48,086 nt of DNA, taken from the NCBI GenBank assembly GCA_902576815.1, contig CACGWQ010000008.1:1-48086 (forward strand), written 5' to 3'. This document shows, piece after piece, positions 9,484-17,640 of this stretch (positions are counted from its first letter, which is position 1; each line of letters begins with the position of its first letter). This DNA is from an uncultured Pelagibacteraceae bacterium (GTDB lineage: Bacteria > Pseudomonadota > Alphaproteobacteria > Pelagibacterales > Pelagibacteraceae). The notes below the pieces were generated by a model. The model was not told where the DNA came from. It saw nothing but the letters and a program-made list of their open reading frames with translations, and did no database searches. The translations under genes were made by a program, and so were the position numbers.

Positions 9484-10406
9484 TGTTTCAGGTATTTCTT
9501 GGATTAACACCTTTTATAGGCATAACTCTAATTGGTTATCTTTTAGGATCTTTAAAAATATTTGATTTACAAAAGGCTAGAATATTTAATTTATTTTCAT
9601 TTTATATCGCAGTTCCTGCTTTAATTATAAAGCTAGTAGCGCAAAGTGATGTTGGGGAAATAGATGTATCTCAAATTTCATCATATTTTTTAATGCAATT
9701 AACAAGTGGAATATTTACATTTTTATTAACTAAAAATACTTTTAAAAGATCAGTTCAAGAATCTATTATCTGGGCTTTAACCGTCGCTTTGTCAAACCAC
9801 GTTATATTAGTTTTACCCATTGCAGAAATTTTCTTTACTGGAGGTACGATAACTCAAATTTCAGGTATTATATTAATGGATAGTGTAGTTTTAATTTCCA
9901 TAGTCAGTTTTTTCTTAGAACTTACCGTAAAAAAAAGAATTAAACTTTTACAATTTTTAAGAAATTTAATTTTAAATCCAATGATACTAGCAATTATAAT
10001 TGGATTAATTATAAGAGTTTCTAATATTAATATTGATGATACTCCATTAGAATATATTCTTAAAAGACTAGCAGAATGTGTTATGCCAGTTGGTTTGTTT
10101 GCAATTGGTATTATTTTATCTTTTTATTCAAAGAAAGTTTTCAATAAATTAACCATCACGATTTCTGTATTAAAACTGATCATATCTCCACTAGTATTAT
10201 TGATCTTAGGTTACACATTCTTTAATTTATCAAATCCAGTTAATATTGCAGGCGCACTAATGGTTAGTGTTGGTCCTTGTGGTGCAACATCAATTGTGAT
10301 GTGTTCTGCTTATAATGTAAGTCCAAAAAATATTATTAAAGCAATTTTCATTTCAACATTTGCTTCAATTTTTACTTTTTTATTTACAATTAATTTATTA
10401 AATTAG
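9483..10406 (+). CDS. AEC family transporter
   Basis: A 307 aa membrane protein of the auxin efflux carrier family, which includes bacterial malonate/malate and amino acid carriers. It has about ten hydrophobic segments in two halves separated by a charged loop (KKRIKLLQFLRN). Family-typical sequences include IGYLLGSLKIF near the N-terminus and LMVSVGPCGATSIVMCSAYNV in the second half. Its ATG overlaps the stop of the dioxygenase gene by one base. This makes it the likely transporter for the substrate or product of the hydrolase/dioxygenase pair. Direction of transport cannot be told from sequence. Confidence 0.85.
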   Translation: MFQVFLGLTPFIGITLIGYLLGSLKIFDLQKARIFNLFSFYIAVPALIIKLVAQSDVGEIDVSQISSYFLMQLTSGIFTFLLTKNTFKRSVQESIIWALTVALSNHVILVLPIAEIFFTGGTITQISGIILMDSVVLISIVSFFLELTVKKRIKLLQFLRNLILNPMILAIIIGLIIRVSNINIDDTPLEYILKRLAECVMPVGLFAIGIILSFYSKKVFNKLTITISVLKLIISPLVLLILGYTFFNLSNPVNIAGALMVSVGPCGATSIVMCSAYNVSPKNIIKAIFISTFASIFTFLFTINLLN

Positions 10407-10447
10407 TTTCTAAAACTAAAAAAAATTTTTCGAAATAAAAGGTTTCT

Positions 10448-10738
10448 ATGCCAGCAGGATATGTAATTGCACAATTAAGATTAACTAATCCAGAAAATTA
10501 TAAAGAGTACATTGAAAAAGTTAATCCAATTGTAAAAAAATTTGATGGAGAATTTTTAGTTAGAAATGGTGAATATCAAATATTTGATGGTGAAACTAAA
10601 TTTCCAAGAATAATTATTCTAAAATTTCCAAGTTATGAAAGAGCGCTAGAGTGGTATAATTCGGAAGAATATAAACCTATAAAACAGATTAGACTCGATA
10701 ATTCTGAAGGGACAAATATAATAATTAGAGGATTATGA
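10448..10738 (+). CDS. DUF1330 domain protein
   Basis: A 96 aa cytoplasmic protein that fills a complete DUF1330 domain, a dimeric alpha/beta (ferredoxin-like) barrel fold. Family landmarks are GYVIAQLRLTNPENYKEY near the start, FLVRNGEYQIFDGE and IILKFPSYERALEWYNSEEY. No enzymatic role is established for the family. It starts 41 bp after the AEC gene behind a purine-rich AAAAGG element and overlaps the next gene by four bases (ATGA). It is therefore part of the same transcription direction and probably translationally coupled to the secreted HExxH protein. Confidence 0.85.
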   Translation: MPAGYVIAQLRLTNPENYKEYIEKVNPIVKKFDGEFLVRNGEYQIFDGETKFPRIIILKFPSYERALEWYNSEEYKPIKQIRLDNSEGTNIIIRGL

Positions 10739-11682
10739 AAAAAATATTATTAGTATTATTAATTACATTATTTAGTTCATCAGTATTCGCATCAGATGAA
10801 AAACCAGGTAGATTTTTTGAAGACCAACCTGATGTAACTGATGATTATCAAATTCATTTCATATACATGCTAACAGCCAGTGATAAAGATCGTGAGCTAG
10901 ATATAAATGGTAAAATTGAGGAATTTGCTAGTAAGATGAATGCTCTTGTTGAAAAGTTTAGTAAAAAAACAAAAGGGTCGTCTGGTGTAAAAAAATATAA
11001 GTACGATTATCGAAAAGATGGAAAATTAGATGTTACCTTCATAAGATTAGATAAAAAAAGAAAAGAACTTCACAAACATATAAATAATAATTATCGTGCT
11101 TACCTTTGGTTAAATGGATTTAATAATCCAAAAAAAGTTTATTTTACTTTTGCTGATGTAACTAGCCCAGATGGTGGAGAAGGTGGTGTAGGAATGGCAT
11201 CAATGTTTCTTAAAAGCAAATACAATAAAAATATAAATAATATGGTTAAAACAGCTCTTCATGAAGTGCATCATGCTATGGGTGGAGGTTTTGCTTGCGT
11301 TCCTGGTATGAGTAAAAATGCACATTTTTCAAGTGGCCAAGATACCGATGCAAAACATATGTTTTTTGGAAAAGCTTATGTTCATGATGTTGAAGGTTGT
11401 CCAAAAGGAGAGGATAGTGTTTATTTAACTCCAACATCAAAAGATCCTTACGATCCTTTTAAGCTAATATGTCTAAATGAATGGGGAAAATATAATCATA
11501 AAAAACTTGTTAAACTTAGAGAAAAACAATTGAGCGATCTTAAAAAAGGCAAGTGGAACTATAGGAGTGGTGGATCTGGATGTAAGTTTACTTATTGGGA
11601 TAGAAACGGCACTGGGGTTATGAAATTATTTAATAACGAACAAGCTACTAGAGAGTATAATAGAGATCCAAAAGGTCATTAA
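10735..11682 (+). CDS. secreted protein with HExxH motif, putative zinc metallopeptidase
   Basis: A 315 aa protein I do not recognise as a named family. Residues 1-19 form a clear Sec signal peptide (hydrophobic core ILLVLLITLF, cleavage likely after VFA), so it is periplasmic or exported. The motif HEVHHAMGGGF at 176-186 matches HExxH of zinc metallopeptidases. It also has glycine at the metzincin 'xxG' position, but a phenylalanine where the third metzincin ligand would be. His197, His208 and His217 downstream could supply a ligand. Cysteines at 188, 222, 246 and 283 could form disulfides in the periplasm. Basic segments lie around 75-120. It is coupled to the DUF1330 gene. Peptidase activity is an inference from the motif only. 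Confidence 0.65.
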   Translation: MKKILLVLLITLFSSSVFASDEKPGRFFEDQPDVTDDYQIHFIYMLTASDKDRELDINGKIEEFASKMNALVEKFSKKTKGSSGVKKYKYDYRKDGKLDVTFIRLDKKRKELHKHINNNYRAYLWLNGFNNPKKVYFTFADVTSPDGGEGGVGMASMFLKSKYNKNINNMVKTALHEVHHAMGGGFACVPGMSKNAHFSSGQDTDAKHMFFGKAYVHDVEGCPKGEDSVYLTPTSKDPYDPFKLICLNEWGKYNHKKLVKLREKQLSDLKKGKWNYRSGGSGCKFTYWDRNGTGVMKLFNNEQATREYNRDPKGH

Positions 11683-11687
11683 ATAAT

Positions 11688-12083
11688 CTAATCTCTTAAT
11701 GTTAATATTTTAAAAGATAATTTTAATTTAGGAAATTTTTTACTTAAAGTTAACTTAATTTTTTTAAAAGAATCCTCGTGAATTTTCTTTTCAATAGTTG
11801 AATTAAATTCTTTCTTTCCATTTATTATTTTAGCTGCACCACAATCTTCGTGATTAATAACTATTAATTTATTAATATTATGCAACTTTATCGAAGTTGA
11901 TAAATTATCCAAAAAGGTTGATTGCCATTTTTTAAATTTTTTAGAAGTTACACCAATGGCCGCTCCAGCAATAGTAAATGAGCTATACTTTCCAGTTAAT
12001 CTCTTTTTTTTTAAATAATTAAAAACTTTTGGCTGAAACCTTGGATCCATACATTACAAAACCATAGCTTCATATTTTTTCAT
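11688..12083 (-). pseudogene. beta-carbonic-anhydrase-like gene with in-frame TAA
   Basis: A small protein gene related to beta-carbonic anhydrases. Translation from the ATG at 12083, which overlaps the upstream stop by one base, reads MKKYEAMVL, then a TAA stop (12056-12054), then CMDPRFQP in the same frame. CMDPR is the C-x-D-x-R zinc/active-site motif, and INHEDCGAAK downstream is the H-x-x-C zinc motif, so homology clearly spans the stop. Restarting at the ATG at 12050 would give a 120 aa product lacking the first zinc cysteine and nine or more N-terminal residues. It is the third gene of the 13566-to-11688 run. Possible explanations are a recent nonsense mutation, an assembly base error, or a functional shorter protein from 12050. 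Confidence 0.7.
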
Positions 12084-12688
12084 TACGGTACCAACCAAGT
12101 ATCTTTACTAACTTTAATATCAAATCTAGCTCTTCTATGACCTTTTGCAGCTAAATATAGCCATTCCATAGATTTAATTTTACACTGTATAACAGTAAAG
12201 TTTTTGTATCCTTCTTCACTTTGTTCTTTTGTGTAATCAAAATTATCTAATTCAGGTTTTAAACCAGATGTTGGAATATCAGTCTCTGTACCTGGCCCAT
12301 TATCTACTAAATAACATTTACGACTTATATGTTGAGTTTTTTCCCAAGATTGTTTTGTTATATCATTATTGTGATTAATAATTGCTTCAACTTTTAATCT
12401 AACCTGAATTTTTTCATCTTTATCATAAAATAACAAAGATGAATTAGGATTTTTTTCTAAGATTTTAATTTTATCAGATCTAATATCACTGTGGAATTGT
12501 ACTAAATTATTTTGTTCATCTGATTTTCTAAGAACAACAATTCTACTTTCGATATCGTTCTCACTTCCACACGAAAAAACAGGTATTCTAAAAGGAGATG
12601 ATCTATTAGTAACCGCATCAGTTAGCATTAACCAAATTTTCTTTTTTATTTCTGAAAAATCCTCGTAGTAGGGAACCGTGGTAGACAC
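12083..12688 (-). CDS. pyridoxamine 5'-phosphate oxidase-family FMN-binding protein
   Basis: A 201 aa split-barrel flavin protein of the PNPOx-like family. The N-terminal part has the barrel strands with ESRIVVLR (around 47-54), QFHSDIRSDKIKILEKNP and SLLFYDKDEKIQVRLK, the usual FMN-phosphate contacts. It ends in WLYLAAKGHRRARFD, typical of the C-terminal dimer region. Whether it oxidises pyridoxamine phosphate or another substrate is uncertain, because family members of this length have varied roles. It starts 2 bp after the dehydrogenase gene upstream, and its stop codon overlaps the start of the carbonic-anhydrase-like gene by one base. Confidence 0.78.
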   Translation of the reverse strand: MSTTVPYYEDFSEIKKKIWLMLTDAVTNRSSPFRIPVFSCGSENDIESRIVVLRKSDEQNNLVQFHSDIRSDKIKILEKNPNSSLLFYDKDEKIQVRLKVEAIINHNNDITKQSWEKTQHISRKCYLVDNGPGTETDIPTSGLKPELDNFDYTKEQSEEGYKNFTVIQCKIKSMEWLYLAAKGHRRARFDIKVSKDTWLVP

Positions 12689-12690
12689 AA

Positions 12691-13566
12691 TTACTTTTTC
12701 TTTTTTAATCTAGCTATTAAACTTGAACTATCCCAACGGTTTCCACCCATTTTTTGAACTTCAGCATAATAACCATCAACAATTTCAGTTACTGGTACAG
12801 GTGAACCATTTCTTTTTGCTTCTTCAATACAAATTTTTAAATCTTTTCTCATCCAATCTACAGCAAATCCGTAATCAAATTTATCAGCAACCATAGTTTT
12901 ATATCTATTTTCCATTTGCCAAGATTGAGCTGCACCTTTTGATATAGTTTCCATAACTTTATCCATATCTAAACCTGCATTAATTCCAAAGTTTACTGCT
13001 TCTGATAATCCTTGAACTAAACCACCAATACACATTTGATTAACCATCTTAGTTAATTGTCCACTACCTGATGGTCCGATTAAAGTTACTTTTTTACTAT
13101 AACAATCAATTATTGGCTCTGCTTTTTTAAAATCATTTTCATCGCCACCAACCATGACAGTTAATATCCCACCTTCAGCACCTGATTGTCCTCCAGATAT
13201 AGGAGCATCTAAAAAACCAAATCCTTTATCTTTTGCAGCTTTATAAAGTTCTCTAGAAATTTCAGCAGATACTGTTGAATTATCTATGTATACGCATCCT
13301 TCTTTAGCGTTATGAAATAACCCATTATCACCTAAAGAGACTTGTCTTAAGTCATCATCATTTCCAACACACGTAAAAATAAAATCAGCATCTTTAGCAG
13401 CTTCAGATGGTGTATCAGCCATATTACCTTTGTATTCACCAATCCACTTTTCTGCTTTTGATTTTGTTCTGTTAAAAACAGTTACATTATGTCCTGCTTT
13501 TGATATATATCCTGCCATTGGATAACCCATTACACCAAGACCTATGAAAGCAACTTTAGAAGTCAT
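12691..13566 (-). CDS. 3-hydroxyisobutyrate dehydrogenase / tartronate semialdehyde reductase family
   Basis: A 291 aa NAD(P)-dependent beta-hydroxyacid dehydrogenase. The Rossmann motif GLGVMG is at 9-14 and FNRTKSK (31-37) suggests NADP preference. The substrate motif DAPISGG is at 120-126, and the catalytic lysine is Lys173 in GSGQLTKMVNQ. The fold also includes the C-terminal all-alpha domain with DWMRKDLKIC. The family interconverts 3-hydroxyacids and semialdehydes. Whether this one acts on 3-hydroxyisobutyrate, tartronate semialdehyde or gamma-hydroxybutyrate is not decided by these motifs. It leads a three-gene minus-strand run and diverges from the MFS gene with only 8 bp between start codons. 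Confidence 0.85.
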   Translation of the reverse strand: MTSKVAFIGLGVMGYPMAGYISKAGHNVTVFNRTKSKAEKWIGEYKGNMADTPSEAAKDADFIFTCVGNDDDLRQVSLGDNGLFHNAKEGCVYIDNSTVSAEISRELYKAAKDKGFGFLDAPISGGQSGAEGGILTVMVGGDENDFKKAEPIIDCYSKKVTLIGPSGSGQLTKMVNQMCIGGLVQGLSEAVNFGINAGLDMDKVMETISKGAAQSWQMENRYKTMVADKFDYGFAVDWMRKDLKICIEEAKRNGSPVPVTEIVDGYYAEVQKMGGNRWDSSSLIARLKKKK

Positions 13567-13574
13567 ATTTTTTT

Positions 13575-14783
13575 ATGTTTAAAAATTTAAGTTTAAAAGT
13601 AATTGTATTTGGATTTATATTTACATTTTTTTCAAGCTTTGGACAGAGTTTTTTTCTTGGAATATTCAATACAAGTATAAGAGAGACACTCTCGATAACT
13701 CATGGACAATTTGGCTCAATATATGCATCAGCAACATTGTGCAGTAGTTTATTACTTATCTGGGTTGGAAAGAAAATTGATGATATAAATATTTTCCGAT
13801 TTGCAATCTATGTAACGTTAATTTTATCGTTTTCTTGTTTTTTCTTTTCAAAAATTTCATCTATAGTTTTTTTATTCATTGCAATTTTCTTAATGAGGTT
13901 TTCAGGACAAGGAATGATGTCTCATACTGCAACAACAACAGTTTCAAGATATTTTACAAAATCTAGGGGTAGGGCATTAAGCATTTGTTGGTTTGGTTTA
14001 TCTAGCGCTGAATTTATTTTACCCGTTCTAATGGTATTTTTGTTGTCATTAACAACTTGGCAAAATATTTGGACAGTAATTTCTTTATTAATTTTAATAT
14101 TTTTACCGATTGCATCATTCTTTTTAGTTCGAACTGTTAAACTTGATACAAGAGAAAGTACTGAAGGTGAAGAATTTAAAGAGGAAAATATTAAGCAATG
14201 GAAAAGAATTGAAGTAATAAAAGATTATAAATTTTATATAGTAAGCATGAATATGCTGGCTATGCCTTGGATTGCAACTGGTGTATTTGTTTATCAGTCA
14301 TTTATTACAGAATCAAAAAACTGGGGACCATTTGTAATTGCTCAGTCTTTTATGTCTTATTCAGTATTTTCAGTAATTACACTTTTAATATCTGGTTTTT
14401 TAATTGATAAATTCACAAGTCGAAAACTTTTAATTTTTATGAATATTCCTTTATTTCTATCTACTTTTGTAATTATTTATTTTGATGCACAATTTACTGC
14501 ATTTATATTTTTAGGTTTAATTGGAATATCAAATGGTTTGGCAAATGTTTTGGGGTCTTCTACTTGGGCTGAAGTTTATGGTGTAAAGCATATTGGATCT
14601 ATTAAAGCTCTGACCACTGCACTTATGGTTTTTTCAACAGCTTTCGGAACTGCTCTTTTTGGAATTTTAATTGATATTGGATTTTCAATTGAGAAAATTG
14701 CTATAATATCTGCACTTTATATACTTATTTCTTTTATCCTTCTTTTTTTAGTTAGAAAAAAATTAAATCCAATTTTAGTGTAA
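13575..14783 (+). CDS. MFS transporter
   Basis: A 402 aa major facilitator superfamily permease with about twelve hydrophobic segments and a hydrophilic middle loop (TVKLDTRESTEGEEFKEEN). WVGKKIDDIN between helices 2 and 3 resembles the family's G-x-x-x-D-R/K loop motif, and SRYFTKSRGRALSICW follows helix 4. The C-terminal half shows the matching loop GFLIDKFTSRKLL. No substrate can be assigned. It diverges from the dehydrogenase gene with an 8-bp gap, so its promoter must lie inside that gene. Confidence 0.85.
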   Translation: MFKNLSLKVIVFGFIFTFFSSFGQSFFLGIFNTSIRETLSITHGQFGSIYASATLCSSLLLIWVGKKIDDINIFRFAIYVTLILSFSCFFFSKISSIVFLFIAIFLMRFSGQGMMSHTATTTVSRYFTKSRGRALSICWFGLSSAEFILPVLMVFLLSLTTWQNIWTVISLLILIFLPIASFFLVRTVKLDTRESTEGEEFKEENIKQWKRIEVIKDYKFYIVSMNMLAMPWIATGVFVYQSFITESKNWGPFVIAQSFMSYSVFSVITLLISGFLIDKFTSRKLLIFMNIPLFLSTFVIIYFDAQFTAFIFLGLIGISNGLANVLGSSTWAEVYGVKHIGSIKALTTALMVFSTAFGTALFGILIDIGFSIEKIAIISALYILISFILLFLVRKKLNPILV

Positions 14784-14789
14784 AAATAC

Positions 14790-14816
14790 TTGATTTTGTA
14801 GATCTTGGAGTATATT
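14790..14816 (+). promoter_or_regulatory. candidate rpoZ promoter
   Basis: TTGATT (14790-14795), a 15-bp spacer and TATATT (14811-14816) lie in the 42-bp gap before rpoZ. The -10 ends 9 nt before the ATG, the same distance seen for guaC and cysS, which suggests a leaderless or nearly leaderless message. The spacer is slightly short, so confidence is low. Confidence 0.35.
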
Positions 14817-14825
14817 TAAACGCCC

Positions 14826-15353
14826 ATGGCAAGAGTTACCGTTGAAGACTGTATAGATAAAGTAGATAGCCCTTATGAATTAGTTTTGGTTGCTAAAGAA
14901 AGAGCTACTCAACTTAATTCAGGAATAGAACCTACATTGGATAGAGATAACGATAAGCACACAGTTATTGCTTTAAGAGAAATAGCTGAGGAAACAATTA
15001 AAGTTCCAGATTTAACAGAAGCTGCAGTTTATAAACTAAGAAAACACGTAGAGCAAGTTGACGATACTAATGACGAAGATGAGGATATTGGAGATGATTT
15101 TGAAAATCTTTATAAAGGTGAGATTTCTAAAAGTGGTGTACCAATTCTTCCTTCTAAAAGAGCTAGAAAAATTCCTGAAAAAATTCAAGTTTCAAAAGAA
15201 GATCTTGCTGAACTATCACCATCAGCTCAACCTGATGTTAATGTAGAAGCTCCAAGTGATGCAGAAGAAAATGATGATGTGTCACTAGATCAAGTTTCAG
15301 AAGCAGAAGAACAAGTTTCAGAAAAAGTAAACGAAGAAGAAAATAATTCTTAA
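14826..15353 (+). CDS. rpoZ: DNA-directed RNA polymerase omega subunit, with long acidic tail
   Basis: Omega subunit of RNA polymerase, which helps assemble beta' into the core enzyme. Residues 1-70 are canonical: [32 protein letters not shown], and [13 protein letters not shown]. The protein is 175 aa, against about 90 in E. coli. The extra hundred residues after about 72 are rich in Asp and Glu ([13 protein letters not shown] near 75-87, and again in the last 45 residues) and look disordered. The stop codon abuts that of the convergent CoA-transferase gene with no gap. Confidence 0.93.
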   Translation: MARVTVEDCIDKVDSPYELVLVAKERATQLNSGIEPTLDRDNDKHTVIALREIAEETIKVPDLTEAAVYKLRKHVEQVDDTNDEDEDIGDDFENLYKGEISKSGVPILPSKRARKIPEKIQVSKEDLAELSPSAQPDVNVEAPSDAEENDDVSLDQVSEAEEQVSEKVNEEENNS

Positions 15354-16496
15354 TTAAGAAAACTCTTTTAATATCTTTTCCCTGTGTTCATCTAGATCAG
15401 GAATATCCCCTCTAGTGCTTTTATCCACATATGAAGACATCTTTATTGGATTGCCTGCTAATCTAAAATCACCAACTACTTTATGATAGGCCTTAACAAT
15501 CATGTTTCTCGCCTCTACTTGAGGATTTTCTACTGCTTCTTTAATATTAAATATTGGTCCACAAGGTATCTTTAATTTTTCCATTTCACTTACCCATTCC
15601 GAAGTATTTTTTGAAGAAAGTTTATCTTCAAAAATTGATTTTAGTTCATTCATATTTTCACATCTGAGTGAATTGGTATTAAATCTTTTATCACTAACCA
15701 TTTCAGGTATTCCTAATACTTCACAAAGTTTTTCATATAATTTATCGTTACCTGCAGCGATGATTATATAACTATCTTTTGTTTTAAATGCCTCAAACGG
15801 AGCGATTGAAGGATGTCTAGATCCCATCGGTTTAGGAATTTCATTTTTAGATAAATATCTTGCAATTGCATTTTCTAAAATCGCAATTTGGCAGTCTAAC
15901 ATTGAAACATCTATAAACATTCCCTTACCTGTTTTTTGTCTATCATACAAAGCTGCATTAATTCCGATTGCAGTAAAAAGGCCTGCAGTAATATCACCAA
16001 TTGATGTTCCAACTCTTGTTGGTTCACTATTTGGATGACCTGTAACACTCATCAGTCCACCCATTCCTTGAACTACCATGTCATAAGCGGGTAATTTTTT
16101 TAAAGGGCCAGTCTGACCGAAACCAGATGCAGATGCATATATTAATTTTGGATATTTTTTGCTTACATCTTTCCAACCATATCCCCATTTTTCTAATGTA
16201 CCTGGTTTAAAATTTTCTACTAAAATATCTGCTTTTGCTAAAATTTTATCGAAGATTTTTTTATCATCTTCATTTTTTAAATTAAGAGCAATGCTTTCTT
16301 TTCCTCTATTCAGTGACATAAAATATGCTGAATAGTCTTTTACAAAAGGTCCAAACTTTCTTGAATCGTCACCAATTTCTGGTGCTTCTACTTTAATTAC
16401 ACGTGCACCGAGATCAGATAAAATCATTGTACAATATGGACCTACTAAAACCCTAGTAAGATCAACAACTAATAAATTTTTTAAAGGACCATCCAT
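15354..16496 (-). CDS. family III (CaiB/BaiF) CoA-transferase
   Basis: A 380 aa family III CoA-transferase, which moves CoA between carboxylic acids through a covalent aspartyl intermediate. It shows VVDLTRVLVGPYCTMILSDLGARVIKVE at the N-terminus, the catalytic Asp139 in LPAYDMVVQG, and SMLDCQIAILENAIARYL in the middle. It diverges from a TRAP transporter plus malonyl-CoA decarboxylase set. That context suggests it makes the CoA thioester of the imported acid, probably malonyl-CoA from malonate with succinyl-CoA or acetyl-CoA as donor. This is inference, because family III enzymes serve many acids (formate, oxalate, carnitine, mesaconate). Confidence 0.87.
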   Translation of the reverse strand: MDGPLKNLLVVDLTRVLVGPYCTMILSDLGARVIKVEAPEIGDDSRKFGPFVKDYSAYFMSLNRGKESIALNLKNEDDKKIFDKILAKADILVENFKPGTLEKWGYGWKDVSKKYPKLIYASASGFGQTGPLKKLPAYDMVVQGMGGLMSVTGHPNSEPTRVGTSIGDITAGLFTAIGINAALYDRQKTGKGMFIDVSMLDCQIAILENAIARYLSKNEIPKPMGSRHPSIAPFEAFKTKDSYIIIAAGNDKLYEKLCEVLGIPEMVSDKRFNTNSLRCENMNELKSIFEDKLSSKNTSEWVSEMEKLKIPCGPIFNIKEAVENPQVEARNMIVKAYHKVVGDFRLAGNPIKMSSYVDKSTRGDIPDLDEHREKILKEFS

Positions 16497-16578
16497 AATA
16501 AGTATGTCATTTCCTTATATTGACTCTTCTGTTCAAGTTCAATTTAATATCATCATTATAAATAAAAAGGGGAAAACT

Positions 16579-17589
16579 ATGTTAAGAAAAATAACATTAT
16601 ATTTGTCTTCAATAATTATAGCTTTTTCAATAGTGGGATCTGCATATGCGGTTACATTAAAAGCAAGTCACCAATGGCCAGGAACACCAAGAGCTGATGG
16701 CTCTTTTGACCCACGTCATGAAATGGTACAAATTATTGCTGATGAAGTAAAAAAAGCAAACGTTGATTTAGAAATTAGAATTTATCCAGCTAAGTCACTT
16801 TATAAGCCAAAAGAACAGTGGAAACCTATGACAACAGGTCAATTAGATATTTCTGCTTTTCCATTAGCTTATGCATCAAAATTCCATCCAGAATTTGATG
16901 CTACATTGATGCCAGGTACTGTAAAAAATCATGATCATGCGTTGAGATTTAATAAAGGTCCAATGATGACAGAGATTAAAAAAATAATTAATGATGCTGG
17001 TGTCGTTGTATTGTCTGATGCATGGTTAGGTGGTGGTTTCGCATCAAAAACTAAATGTATCAAAAATCCAAGTGATGCTAAAGGACAAGTGATGAGAGCT
17101 GCAGGTAAAGCTTTTAACCAAATGTTAGAAGCTGCTGGTGCAGGTATACAAAGTATGCCATCATCTGAAATTTATACTGGATTACAAACTGGTGTATTAA
17201 CAGGTGCAAATACTAGTTCAGGAAGTTTTGTAAGTTATAAAATTTATGAACAAGTTAAATGTGCAACACCTCCAGGAAAGTTTGGTTTATGGTTTATGTA
17301 TGAGCCAATTTTGATGTCGAAAATGAGTTTTGATAAATTAAACTCAAAGCAACAAGATGCTTTAATGAAAGCAGGAAAAGTTGCTGAGAAATATATGACA
17401 GCTCAAGTAGAAAACTTAGATAAAAAGTTTGAAGAAGCGTATAAAGCTGCAGGTGTTAAATTAGTATATATGGATGCTAATGATCATGCTGCATGGGTTG
17501 ATATTGCAATAAAATCATCTCACAAAGCTTTTGCTGAAAAAGTTCCAGGTGGCGATAAGCTAATGGAAATGGCTTTAGCAGTTAAATAA
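16579..17589 (+). CDS. TRAP transporter substrate-binding protein (DctP family)
   Basis: Periplasmic solute-binding protein of a TRAP transporter. I start it at the ATG at 16579 (336 aa), not the in-frame ATG at 16504. From 16579 the protein begins MLRKITLYLSSIIIAFSIVG with cleavage after AYA, a normal signal peptide, and an AAAAAGGGG ribosome-binding site lies just upstream (16564-16572). Mature features include the family region DAKGQVMRAAG, with the arginine that usually binds a substrate carboxylate. dctQ, dctM and malonyl-CoA decarboxylase genes follow, so a C3-C4 dicarboxylate such as malonate is the likely ligand. Binding-protein and permease genes are separated by a strong terminator-like hairpin. 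Confidence 0.9.
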   Translation: MLRKITLYLSSIIIAFSIVGSAYAVTLKASHQWPGTPRADGSFDPRHEMVQIIADEVKKANVDLEIRIYPAKSLYKPKEQWKPMTTGQLDISAFPLAYASKFHPEFDATLMPGTVKNHDHALRFNKGPMMTEIKKIINDAGVVVLSDAWLGGGFASKTKCIKNPSDAKGQVMRAAGKAFNQMLEAAGAGIQSMPSSEIYTGLQTGVLTGANTSSGSFVSYKIYEQVKCATPPGKFGLWFMYEPILMSKMSFDKLNSKQQDALMKAGKVAEKYMTAQVENLDKKFEEAYKAAGVKLVYMDANDHAAWVDIAIKSSHKAFAEKVPGGDKLMEMALAVK

Positions 17590-17603
17590 AATAATATATA
17601 AAG

Positions 17604-17640
17604 AACCCCTATTTATTCTCTGTAAGTAGGGGTTTTTTTT
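17604..17640 (+). terminator. intrinsic terminator / attenuator between dctP and dctQ
   Basis: An 8-bp perfect stem, AACCCCTA (17604-17611) with TAGGGGTT (17627-17634), has a 15-nt loop and runs straight into a U-tract (T at 17633-17640). This is a canonical rho-independent terminator. The last T is immediately followed by the ATG of dctQ (17641). Partial read-through would make much more binding protein than permease, and a 3' hairpin would also protect the dctP message. Confidence 0.85.

Noticed and set aside
12051..12056. Stop-codon readthrough or recoding at the TAA before the zinc cysteine.
   Set aside because: TAA is not a recognised recoding codon for selenocysteine or pyrrolysine in bacteria, and no recoding signal is visible.
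16504..16578. An earlier in-frame ATG for the TRAP binding protein, adding 25 residues.
   Set aside because: The added residues precede a complete signal peptide that starts at the ATG at 16579, which also has a good AAGGGG ribosome-binding site.
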